Shown: positions 51,023 to 57,937 of the stretch, piece after piece | Layout: the number at the start of each line of letters is the position of its first letter | Position numbering within the stretch: position 1 is the first letter of the stretch | From: Clostridia bacterium | Lineage (GTDB): Bacteria > Bacillota_A > Clostridia > Oscillospirales > CAG-272 | Assembly: GCA_017445115.1 (NCBI GenBank) | Contig: JAFSUU010000138.1 | Coordinates: forward strand, 52,270-116,269 | Direction: 5' to 3' | DNA: 64,000 nucleotides | The notes under the pieces: generated by a model | What the model was told of the DNA's origin: nothing | The model's input: the letters and a program-made list of their open reading frames with translations, nothing else | Database searches by the model: none | Program-made: the position numbers and the translations under genes

Positions 51023-51223
51023 ATGGAAAACGAAAACAAGAACAGGAAAGAATGCGGTGACATCGGCGACGGCGAACTGAATAAGGTTGCGGGCGGATTC
51101 TTTTGTTATCCGACAGGAGATTCAAAAACGTGCATAACGAAAGGATGCGGCAAACCGGCTGTCAGAGACGGTCTCTGCACCGAATGTTATAACAAGAAAA
51201 GGCGCCCGTCGGTGAGATTATAA
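51023..51223 (+). CDS. GG-leader zinc-ribbon peptide 2
   Basis: 66 residues from the second of two close ATGs (AAAGGGG is nine bases before it, and the MENE start is shared by the family). The leader ends GDGELNKVAGG. The core has CITKGCGKPAVRDGLCTEC and a basic end (YNKKRRPSVRL), C-x4-C-x8-C-x2-C. The core resembles the small zinc knuckle that stands before HNH nuclease domains in phage proteins (C-x3-GC-x(n)-C-x2-C/H), but there is no nuclease here. Confidence 0.7.
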   Translation: MENENKNRKECGDIGDGELNKVAGGFFCYPTGDSKTCITKGCGKPAVRDGLCTECYNKKRRPSVRL

Positions 51224-51249
51224 GCGGATAGATATGAAAGGAACGAAAA

Positions 51250-51450
51250 ATGGAAAACGAAAAAGAGATAAAAAAAGAAGCTCTCACGGATGAAGAGCTA
51301 AGCGAGGTCGCGGGCGGAGCCGCCAGCCTTTTCAGGCAGACGAGATTGAGACGCTGCGCGACAAAAGGATGCAAAGGCTACGTTCCTCCGAACTCGACCG
51401 GTATTTACTGCACGAACTGCGCCGCCGGCAAAACGGTCGCAAGATTATAA
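51250..51450 (+). CDS. GG-leader zinc-ribbon peptide 3
   Basis: 66 residues after AAAGGAACG. Leader EALTDEELSEVAGG. Core AASLFRQTRLRRCATKGCKG...YCTNCAAGKTVARL, C-x4-C-x12-C-x2-C, strongly basic before the first Cys. Nearly the same as peptide 5 (51714), from which it differs at a few positions only. The two lie in a 223-base direct duplication. Confidence 0.72.
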   Translation: MENEKEIKKEALTDEELSEVAGGAASLFRQTRLRRCATKGCKGYVPPNSTGIYCTNCAAGKTVARL

Positions 51451-51490
51451 AAATTTTTACGAGGAGAAAATGAAAATGGAAAACGAAAAA
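51268..51490 (+). repeat. direct repeat in the peptide array, copy 1
   Basis: Matches 51726-51948 at a constant offset of 458 bases with about ten substitutions. It covers most of peptide gene 3, the following gap (AAAATTTTTACGAGGAG) and the first codons of the next peptide. Confidence 0.85.
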
Positions 51491-51667
51491 AAGAAAGAAT
51501 ACGGCGAGCTGAACGACGAAGAACTCATTGACGTCACGGGAGGGGCAGACGCTTCCTTCAATATCGTAAGTGCCGAAGAGTGCGTGGTACCGGGATGTCA
51601 CAGACCTGCCACGAAGGGCGAATATTGCGAGTCCTGCTATAATAAAAGATGGAGTAGGTATAAATAA
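51476..51667 (+). CDS. GG-leader zinc-ribbon peptide 4
   Basis: 63 residues from the second ATG, nine bases after AGGAG. Leader EYGELNDEELIDVTGG. Core ADASFNIVSAEECVVPGCHRPA...YCESCYNKRWSRYK, C-x4-C-x9-C-x2-C. The first Ala after the GG and the basic C-terminus match other members. Confidence 0.7.
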   Translation: MENEKKKEYGELNDEELIDVTGGADASFNIVSAEECVVPGCHRPATKGEYCESCYNKRWSRYK

Positions 51668-51713
51668 AAACAGACAATAAATATAATGAAAACATCGTAA
51701 GGAATGATATAAA

Positions 51714-51908
51714 ATGGCTGAAGAAATAAAAAAAGAAGCTCTCACGGATGAAGAGCTAAGCGAGGTCGCGGGCGGAGCTGCCAGCCTTTTCAGGCAGACG
51801 AAATTGAGACGCTGCGCGACAAAAGGATGCAAAGGCTACGTTTCTCCGAACTCGACCGGTATTTTCTGCGCGAACTGCGCCGCCGGCAAAACGGTCGCAA
51901 GATTATAA
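51714..51908 (+). CDS. GG-leader zinc-ribbon peptide 5
   Basis: 64 residues. Near copy of peptide 3 with a shortened N-terminus (MAEEIKKE). Leader EALTDEELSEVAGG, core RRCATKGCKGYV...FCANCAAGKTVARL. Two of the few differences lie next to the second cysteine pair (Y to F and T to A). The ribosome binding site is weak (AAGGAATG). Confidence 0.7.
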   Translation: MAEEIKKEALTDEELSEVAGGAASLFRQTKLRRCATKGCKGYVSPNSTGIFCANCAAGKTVARL

Positions 51909-51948
51909 AAATTTTTACGAGGAGAAAATGAAAATGGAAAACGAAAAA
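51726..51948 (+). repeat. direct repeat in the peptide array, copy 2
   Basis: Second copy of 51268-51490. It includes the same intergenic stretch and the start of the following peptide gene, so the duplicated unit spans gene junctions. Confidence 0.85.
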
Positions 51949-52116
51949 GTTATCAAAGAAAAGGTCGAAAAAGAAGAGATAACCGACGAGGCGGCGAACG
52001 ACGCATCCGGCGGCTACTTCGCAAGGAGAAAAGTCTGCGCGACGAAGGGATGTAACAATTATGTCATCGGCTTTGCTGCATATTGCCCGCTCTGCGAAAG
52101 AAAAATAAAAAAATAA
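51934..52116 (+). CDS. GG-leader zinc-ribbon peptide 6
   Basis: 60 residues from the second ATG, nine bases after AGGAG. The leader ends EEITDEAANDASGG, closest to the orphan copy at 26917 (TNEASGG). Core YFARRKVCATKGCNNYVIGF...YCPLCERKIKK, C-x4-C-x10-C-x2-C. Confidence 0.7.
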   Translation: MENEKVIKEKVEKEEITDEAANDASGGYFARRKVCATKGCNNYVIGFAAYCPLCERKIKK

Positions 52117-52179
52117 AAACAGGAAGCGCGGCGCGATCCGCGCTATTTGTCGGTCAAAAAACGAAGGGAAACGAAAACG

Positions 52180-52383
52180 ATGGAAAACGAAAACAGAAAA
52201 GAAAACGCCGAACTGAACGACAGTGAGCTGAGCGAGGTCGCGGGCGGAGCCGTCGGCATTATACCACGGGCGAGAGAAATGAGACGCTGCGCGAATAAGG
52301 GATGCAACGGATTAGTTCCGTCGAACTCAACGGGTATTTACTGCAAGAACTGCGCCGCCGGCAAACCGATCGCAAGATTATAA
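52180..52383 (+). CDS. GG-leader zinc-ribbon peptide 7
   Basis: 67 residues from the ATG at 52180. A TTG farther upstream is ignored because MENE is the family start and AAGGGAAACG precedes it. Leader NAELNDSELSEVAGG. Core AVGIIPRAREMRRCANKGCN...YCKNCAAGKPIARL, C-x4-C-x12-C-x2-C, close to peptides 3 and 5 at the C-terminus. Confidence 0.72.
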   Translation: MENENRKENAELNDSELSEVAGGAVGIIPRAREMRRCANKGCNGLVPSNSTGIYCKNCAAGKPIARL

Positions 52384-52408
52384 GGATGACTTGAAAGGTA
52401 AAATGAAA

Positions 52409-52627
52409 ATGGAAAACGGACAAGACATCAAAACAGAAGAACTTACCGACGAGATGGCGGACAAAGCGGCGGGCGGTATGCTTAAGATCTCTACGGAGGA
52501 TTATATGTGGAGGCCCAAAATCTGCGCGACACCGGGATGTGGTATGCCGATCTTGAAAGATGAAGAATATTGCGATGAGTGCAAAGAAATGATGGGGTAT
52601 AACATAGAATTGTTTCCAAACCCTTGA
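52409..52627 (+). CDS. GG-leader zinc-ribbon peptide 8 (last of the array)
   Basis: 72 residues from the ATG at 52409 (AAAGG ten bases before). Leader EELTDEMADKAAGG. Core MLKISTEDYMWRPKICATPGCG...YCDECKEMMGYNIELFPNP, C-x4-C-x11-C-x2-C. The C-terminal tail is longer and acidic or neutral, unlike the basic tails of the others. A GCGGGGA-type palindrome (52689-52722) follows. Confidence 0.68.
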   Translation: MENGQDIKTEELTDEMADKAAGGMLKISTEDYMWRPKICATPGCGMPILKDEEYCDECKEMMGYNIELFPNP

Positions 52628-52671
52628 AGAAGAATGATATGCAAGGCCGGCGCCTTGCAAGAAAGGGTCGG

Positions 52672-52722
52672 AAGTTTTTGAAAAGGGTGCGGGGAGAACT
52701 TTTTGTAAAAAGTTCTCCCCGC
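52672..52722. terminator. GCGGGGA-type palindrome, copy h, convergent terminator
   Basis: AAGTTTTTGAAAAGGGT then GCGGGGAGAACTTTTT-gt-AAAAAGTTCTCCCCGC, between the last peptide gene and the converging ychF. A smaller palindrome GCAAGGC-cggc-GCCTTGC lies at 52641-52658. Confidence 0.75.
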
Positions 52723-52745
52723 ATATTTATTCTATTTCTATTATA

Positions 52746-53840
52746 TCACACATTAAACCTGAACAGCGTCACGTCGCCGTCGCGCATGACGTAGTCCTTG
52801 CCCTCGGAGCGGAGCAGACCGCGCTCTTTCACGACCGCCATCGAGCCGCACGCCATAAGATCGTCGTAAGCGACTATCTCGGCGCGAATGAACCCGCGCT
52901 CGAAATCGGAGTGGATCTTGCCCGCCGCCTGAGGCGCCTTCGTGCCTTTCTTGATCGTCCACGCGCGGACCTCTTTGGGACCTGCGGTGAGGAACGAGAT
53001 CAGACCGAGCAGAGAATAGCTCTTCTTTATCAGCCTCGACAGACCGGAGTCCGTAATGCCGAGGTCGGCGAGGAACATCGCCTTTTCCTCGGGATCGAGC
53101 TCCGCGATCTCGGCTTCGATCGCCGCGGAGACCGGAATGACTTCGGCACCTTCGAGAGCGGCGCGATCAGCAACTGCTTTGTAGAACTCGTTGTCGGGAG
53201 AGACAGCAGCGGCTTCGGCTTCAGCGACGTTCGCCGCATAGATGACCGGCTTTGCGGTTATAAGATTCACGTCGGAGATCACCTCGAGCTCGTCCGCGTC
53301 AAGACCGAGCGAGCGCACCGTTTTGCCCTCGTTCAAACCCGCGTAGATCTTCTCGAGTACGTCGAGCTCGCGCTGAAGGGTCTTATCGCCTTTAAGCAGT
53401 TTCTTCGTCTTGTCGATGCGGCGCTCGAGCATCTCCATATCGGAATAGATCAGCTCCATATCGATAGTCTCAAGGTCGCGCACCGGGTCGACCGAGCCGT
53501 CGACGTGTACGACGTCGTCGTCGAGAAAGCACCTGACGACGTGGACGACCGCGTCGCAGTCGCGGATGTTCGAGAGGAACTTGTTGCCGAGACCTTCTCC
53601 GTTCGACGCGCCCTTGACGAGACCTGCGATGTCGACGAATTCTACTGTCGCTGGGGTGTAGAGCTCGGGCGAGTACATTTCGGCGAGGCGGTCAAGCCTC
53701 TCGTCCGGAACGGGGACGATCCCCACGTTCGGATCTATAGTACAGAACGGGTAGTTGGCGGATTCAGCGCCGCCTCCCGTCAGGGCGTTGAAGAGCGTGC
53801 TTTTTCCCACGTTGGGAAGACCGATTATTCCAAGCTTCAT
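52746..53840 (-). CDS. ychF: redox-regulated ribosome-binding ATPase YchF
   Basis: 364 residues from the ATG at 53840 ([20 protein letters not shown]). An upstream in-frame extension lacks a ribosome binding site. Obg-family P-loop GLPNVGKST, the switch region [20 protein letters not shown], the coiled-coil region in the middle, and the C-terminal TGS-like domain with [24 protein letters not shown] motif (here [18 protein letters not shown]). YchF prefers ATP and binds ribosomes. AAAGG is nine bases upstream. It is a single gene. Confidence 0.96.
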   Translation of the reverse strand: MKLGIIGLPNVGKSTLFNALTGGGAESANYPFCTIDPNVGIVPVPDERLDRLAEMYSPELYTPATVEFVDIAGLVKGASNGEGLGNKFLSNIRDCDAVVHVVRCFLDDDVVHVDGSVDPVRDLETIDMELIYSDMEMLERRIDKTKKLLKGDKTLQRELDVLEKIYAGLNEGKTVRSLGLDADELEVISDVNLITAKPVIYAANVAEAEAAAVSPDNEFYKAVADRAALEGAEVIPVSAAIEAEIAELDPEEKAMFLADLGITDSGLSRLIKKSYSLLGLISFLTAGPKEVRAWTIKKGTKAPQAAGKIHSDFERGFIRAEIVAYDDLMACGSMAVVKERGLLRSEGKDYVMRDGDVTLFRFNV

Positions 53841-53988
53841 ATTATTCTGCCTTTCGGTTGATTCCGGAATTATACAATTATTCAATACTTTTATCATTAT
53901 ACTACTTTATTTGCGCGATATCAAGTGCCAATTTGCACCCTTATCATAAAAATTTCTTAAAAAAATTAAAAAAATGTTAATAAATCTA

Positions 53989-54017
53989 TTTACATTTAGA
54001 TAATTTTATGATAAACT
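53989..54017 (+). promoter_or_regulatory. promoter of the two-component system
   Basis: TTTACA (53989-53994), a 17-base spacer, TAAACT (54012-54017), in an AT-rich stretch. CCGGAGG precedes the start at 54071. Confidence 0.55.
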
Positions 54018-54070
54018 TATTATGCAACTATAATAAATTATGTAAAAAATTGTAACCGGAGGTATTTCAG

Positions 54071-54760
54071 ATGAGCACGAGGATCCTGGTCGTTGACGAC
54101 GACACCAACATCTGCGAGCTGCTGAAAATTTATTTTGAAAACGAGGGCTATGAGGTCGCCGTTGCGAACGACGGCTCCGAAGCGATCCAGTCGTTTAAGA
54201 TGAACGAGCCTGATATAGTCCTTCTTGACATACTTCTTCCCAAAAAAGACGGTCTGTCGACGCTCCGCGAGATCAGAGAGTTCTCCTCGAAGCCGATTAT
54301 TATGATCTCCGCTAAAGGAGAGGTCTTCGACAAGGTGCTCGGACTTGAGCTCGGCGCTGACGATTTCGTGACGAAGCCCTTCGATATGAAAGAGCTTTCC
54401 GCGAGGGTAAAAGCAGTTCTCCGCCGCAGTTCCGCACGCGAAAAGAGCGCGGACGACGAGGCGATAAAGTTTGAGAACATCGAGATCAGCCTCCAGAAGT
54501 ACGAGCTGAAGATCAACGGCAAGGCGGTCGATATCCCGCCGAAGGAACTGGAACTCCTCTACTTCCTCGCTTCCAATTTCAATCACGTTTTCACGCGCGA
54601 CCAGCTCCTCGACAAAGTCTGGGGCTTCGACTACCTCGGCGACAGCCGCACGGTCGACGTTCACGTGAAGAGACTCCGCGAGAAGCTCGAGGGCGTCTCC
54701 GAAAAGTGGAGACTCAAGACGGTCTGGGGCGTCGGATATAAGTTCGAGTACAACGGCTGA
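54071..54760 (+). CDS. OmpR/PhoB-family response regulator
   Basis: 229 residues. Receiver domain: acidic pocket VVDDDTNICELL, phosphoacceptor Asp in DIVLLDILLPKKDG, and KPFDMKELSARV with the conserved Lys. The C-terminal winged helix (about 130-227) has LELLYFLASNFNHVFTRDQL and DYLGDSRTVDVHVKRLREKL. It binds DNA as a dimer after phosphorylation, presumably by the kinase encoded 78 bases downstream. Its target genes are unknown. Confidence 0.94.
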   Translation: MSTRILVVDDDTNICELLKIYFENEGYEVAVANDGSEAIQSFKMNEPDIVLLDILLPKKDGLSTLREIREFSSKPIIMISAKGEVFDKVLGLELGADDFVTKPFDMKELSARVKAVLRRSSAREKSADDEAIKFENIEISLQKYELKINGKAVDIPPKELELLYFLASNFNHVFTRDQLLDKVWGFDYLGDSRTVDVHVKRLREKLEGVSEKWRLKTVWGVGYKFEYNG

Positions 54761-54787
54761 TAAAGAAGATCATTCTGTAAATCAATA

Positions 54788-54819
54788 AACGGCGGCGGGG
54801 GGTCACTCCCGCCGTTCTT
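54788..54819 (+). terminator. attenuator-like hairpin between regulator and kinase
   Basis: AACGGCGG...CCGCCGTT with a G-rich left arm, followed by CTTCG rather than a long U-run. It could reduce kinase expression relative to the regulator. Confidence 0.5.
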
Positions 54820-54838
54820 CGCAAGAGGATATATTTTT

Positions 54839-56314
54839 ATGTTCAAGAGCGTGTTTATGAAATACGTCACCGTGATGACGGTGATCGTGTTTGCCTGCTT
54901 TGCTATAATGACGACGCTGATGACGGCGTTCGCCGGCTCATATTCCGAGAGCGCGAAGGAGACGACCGTCAGAGACGTGGCGTCCGCCGTCGCGTACTTT
55001 GTCGAGCAGGACTTCTCGGAGAACGCCTCCGTCGACAGATTTCCGTACTACGCGGCGAGCTTCGGCGGCGTGCTCGATATGATAGAGAGCGGCGGCGAGA
55101 GCGCCGACACTATAATCTTTATCGTCGACCGCGACGGCGTTCCCGTCACGATGGCGTCGAGCGGCAAGACGTCGCCCGCCTCGTTCTTCTCGTCGTCCTC
55201 GGCGCGCCTTCCGGACTACCTGTCGAACAGGCTCCACCGCGGCGAGACGATCAGCGGAACTGACGACATCGGCGGCTTCTTCTCCGATACGTGCGTTTAC
55301 ACCGCGATACCGGTATACAGCGGCGACGTCTACTTCGGAAGCGTCGTTGTCGCGGAGGTCTACGAAGGGCTTGACGCTCTGATGAGCGAGACGACGATGA
55401 CGCTCGTCGTTACGAGTCTGTGGATCCTTCTCGTCGCGCTCGCGGCGGTATACATCATAAGCCGCAAGCTGACTCAGCCGATAAGAAAGATGAATTATGC
55501 CGCAAAGAAGATGGCAAAGGGAGATTTCAGCACAAAGATAGAAGTCAGGGGGCGCGACGAGATCGCCGAGCTTTCAAGATCGTTCAACGAGATGGCAAAA
55601 TCTCTCGCCAACCTCGAAAAGATGAGAAGCTCGTTCATTTCAGACGTCTCGCACGAGCTGCGGACTCCTATGACGACGATCGGCGGCTTTATAGATTCGA
55701 TACTCGCCGGCGCGATACCGCCGGAAAAGGAGAGGTATTACCTTGAGCTCGTCTCGTCGGAGATCGGGCGTCTGTCGCGCCTTGTCAGCAGTCTGCTCGA
55801 GATCTCGCGTCTCGAATCCGGCGCTAAAAAATTCAAGTCAGACGAGTTCGACGTGTGCGAGATGGCGCGAAGGATCATCATTTCGAACGAACAGCGCCTC
55901 GAGGAGAAGAACCTCGACGTCGTGTTCGAGTGCGAGCCGGAGAGGATCAACGTCTTCGCGGACTTCGACTCCATTTACCGCTGCTTCTTCAACATCTGCG
56001 ACAACGCGATCAAATTTGCGAAAGAGGGCGGACGCTACGAGGTGTCGGTGAAAGAAGAGGGCGAGCACGCGGTCGTTTCGGTATACAACGAGGGCGTCGG
56101 CATCCCGGTCGAGGATCTGCCGTTCGTCTTCGAGAGGTTCTACAAGTCCGACAAGAGCCGCAGTCTTGACAAGACGGGCGTCGGGCTCGGTCTGTTCCTC
56201 GTGAAGTCGATAATCGAAGCGCACGGCGAGACGATAAAGTGCGAGAGCGAGAGCGGAAAATGGTGCCGCTTCACGTTCACGCTGCCGAAAAAGCCTAAGG
56301 AGACTGAAAATTGA
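54839..56314 (+). CDS. sensor histidine kinase
   Basis: 491 residues. Helices at about 10-32 and 185-207 enclose an extracytoplasmic sensor domain of about 150 residues. A HAMP domain follows (SRKLTQPIRKMNYAAKKMA), then HisKA with the phospho-accepting His in SFISDVSHELRTPMTTIGGF, and HATPase with NICDNAIKFAKEGG, EGVGIPVEDLPFVFERFYK and GVGLGLFLVKSIIEAHG. It is the partner of the regulator upstream. AAGAGGATATATTTTT precedes the ATG. Its stop overlaps the TTG start of the methyltransferase gene. Confidence 0.93.
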   Translation: MFKSVFMKYVTVMTVIVFACFAIMTTLMTAFAGSYSESAKETTVRDVASAVAYFVEQDFSENASVDRFPYYAASFGGVLDMIESGGESADTIIFIVDRDGVPVTMASSGKTSPASFFSSSSARLPDYLSNRLHRGETISGTDDIGGFFSDTCVYTAIPVYSGDVYFGSVVVAEVYEGLDALMSETTMTLVVTSLWILLVALAAVYIISRKLTQPIRKMNYAAKKMAKGDFSTKIEVRGRDEIAELSRSFNEMAKSLANLEKMRSSFISDVSHELRTPMTTIGGFIDSILAGAIPPEKERYYLELVSSEIGRLSRLVSSLLEISRLESGAKKFKSDEFDVCEMARRIIISNEQRLEEKNLDVVFECEPERINVFADFDSIYRCFFNICDNAIKFAKEGGRYEVSVKEEGEHAVVSVYNEGVGIPVEDLPFVFERFYKSDKSRSLDKTGVGLGLFLVKSIIEAHGETIKCESESGKWCRFTFTLPKKPKETEN

Positions 56315-57420
56315 GATACACTGCGACCTGCCTTTTCGGGCTTGAAAGCTTCCTCGGCGCCGAGATCGACGCGCTCGGGTACAAGAGGACCGAGACGATA
56401 GACGGGAGAGTCACGTTTGAAGGCGACGAGTCCGCCGCGGCTGTCGCGTCCTTAAATCTGCGCTTCGCTGAGCGGCTGTATCTGAATCTCTCGGAGTTTC
56501 ACGCCGAGACGTTCACGGACGTTTTCGACGGGGTCGCCGCGATCCCGCTCGAGGATATAATAGGGAAGGACGACGCGTTCCCGATCAAGGGGCACTCGAT
56601 AAAGAGCCGTCTTTTCTCGGTTCCCGATCTGCAGAAGATCATAAAAAAAGCTTCGGCGACGCGGCTCGGCAAGGTTTACGGTGTCACGACTCTTCCAGAG
56701 ACGGGGATCAAATACCAGATGGAATTTTTCCTGTTCAAGGACAGGATATCTATAATGATCGACCTTTCCGGCGCGCCGCTACACAAGCGCGGTTACCGTC
56801 CGGAGAGTGTTGCGGCGCCGCTTCGCGAGACGCTCGCGGCGGGTATCGTCAAGACCTCGCGCCCAAGGGAAAACGTGCTGCTTCGCGATCCGTTCTGCGG
56901 TTCCGGGACGATCGCTATCGAGGCGGCTATGATGATGAGAAACATAGCTCCGGGGCTCGGAAGAGTTCACGCGGCGGAGGAGTTCCCGGCCTTCCCGGCA
57001 AAAGTCTGGGCTGACGCGAGAGAGGCGGCGAAGGCGGCGGAGCGCGAGACGGGATTCAGGGCGTACGCGACGGACATCGACCCCGAGTGCATCAGGATCG
57101 CGAAGGAGAGCGCGGCGAGGGCGGGAGTTTCCGATTTGATAGAGTTCGGCGTTGCCGACGCGAGGGACATCACGACAGGCGGCGAGCGCGGGACGATCGT
57201 CACGAATCCGCCGTACGGAGAACGACTTATGAGCGTGCCGGAGGTGGAAAAGCTTTACCGCGAGATCGGCCGCGCGTTCGGTACGCTCGACAGGTGGCAG
57301 ATGTATATTCTGACGCCGCACGAGGGCTTTGAGCGCCTTTTCGGACGCCGCGCCGACAAGATACGCAAGCTCTACAACGGCATGATCCCGTGCCGGCTGT
57401 ATGAGTTTTTTAAGAATTAG
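56311..57420 (+). CDS. THUMP-domain 23S rRNA (guanine-N2) methyltransferase, RlmL/YpsC-like
   Basis: 369 residues with a TTG start overlapping the kinase stop (TTGA), and AAGGAG inside the kinase end. The start RYTATCLFGLESFLGAEIDA is family-typical. A THUMP domain covers about residues 45-160. The Rossmann methyltransferase part has RDPFCGSGTIAIEAAMM (SAM), YATDIDPECIRIAKESAARA and the catalytic NPPYGERLM. Relatives methylate guanine in 23S rRNA. The exact site is not clear. Confidence 0.92.
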   Translation: MRYTATCLFGLESFLGAEIDALGYKRTETIDGRVTFEGDESAAAVASLNLRFAERLYLNLSEFHAETFTDVFDGVAAIPLEDIIGKDDAFPIKGHSIKSRLFSVPDLQKIIKKASATRLGKVYGVTTLPETGIKYQMEFFLFKDRISIMIDLSGAPLHKRGYRPESVAAPLRETLAAGIVKTSRPRENVLLRDPFCGSGTIAIEAAMMMRNIAPGLGRVHAAEEFPAFPAKVWADAREAAKAAERETGFRAYATDIDPECIRIAKESAARAGVSDLIEFGVADARDITTGGERGTIVTNPPYGERLMSVPEVEKLYREIGRAFGTLDRWQMYILTPHEGFERLFGRRADKIRKLYNGMIPCRLYEFFKN

Positions 57421-57448
57421 GATTATAATTGGGGAAGAATATGAATAT

Positions 57449-57782
57449 GCGGGGAGGACTTTTTGAAAAAAGTCCTCCCCGCACCCCTTTCAAAAACTCT
57501 TTGGAAGGGTTATTTATTTATGTTGAAGTTATTCTTCATCCGACGCAACGCGTCGGATATCATCTGACCGCAGGGCAGATATCATACCGGCAGTCTCACT
57601 GCCGGTATATCATATTTCAAAGCGAAGATTTGAAATATATCATTATTTTTGCGACAGGTTATTGCAAAACAATACCACTAAAATTATAACTAACCCTTAA
57701 GTGTCATCCTCACCCGCGAACCCCAAAAATCTGACGATTTTTGAGGACCCCGATACGGAGCATAGCGGAGTGAAGGATCTTT
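57449..57782. repeat. composite repeat (about 330 bp), inverted copy of 23811-24134
   Basis: Left to right: GCGGGGAGGAC...GTCCTCCCCGC palindrome with the flank CCCCTTTCAAAAACT (copy i), four palindromes separated by ATATCAT (57536-57646), the AGGTTATTGCAAAACAATACC segment, then GTCATCC with CCCCAAAAATCTGACGATTT and ending GGAGTGAAGGATCT. The order is the mirror of 23811-24134. The first part lies 28 bases after the methyltransferase stop and can terminate it. Confidence 0.85.
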
Positions 57783-57786
57783 TTAA

Positions 57787-57894
57787 TTGAAAGTTGAAAG
57801 TTGAAAGTTCTCCCCGCACCCTTTTCAAAACTTTACGCAGGAGACAGAGCGGTCTTTTTCATTTTCAACTTTCAACTTTCAACTAAAACAAGTA
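57787..57894. repeat. inverted heptamer tracts
   Basis: TTGAAAGTTGAAAGTTGAAAG (57787-57808, in part) and its inverse ACTTTCAACTTTCAACTTTC-type tract (57868-57893) enclose a half copy of the GCGGGGA palindrome (TCTCCCCGCACCCTTTTCAAA). The two tracts could form a long stem. Confidence 0.7.
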
Positions 57895-57937
57895 TAAAAA
57901 TGTATTACATTGTAATAATAACCTCCGGGGTGATGTG

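Noticed and set aside
50810..52627. Prophage remnant, because the cores resemble the zinc knuckle of phage HNH proteins
   Set aside because: No phage structural, integrase or nuclease gene is nearby. Each gene has a GG leader and the group has its own conserved promoter.
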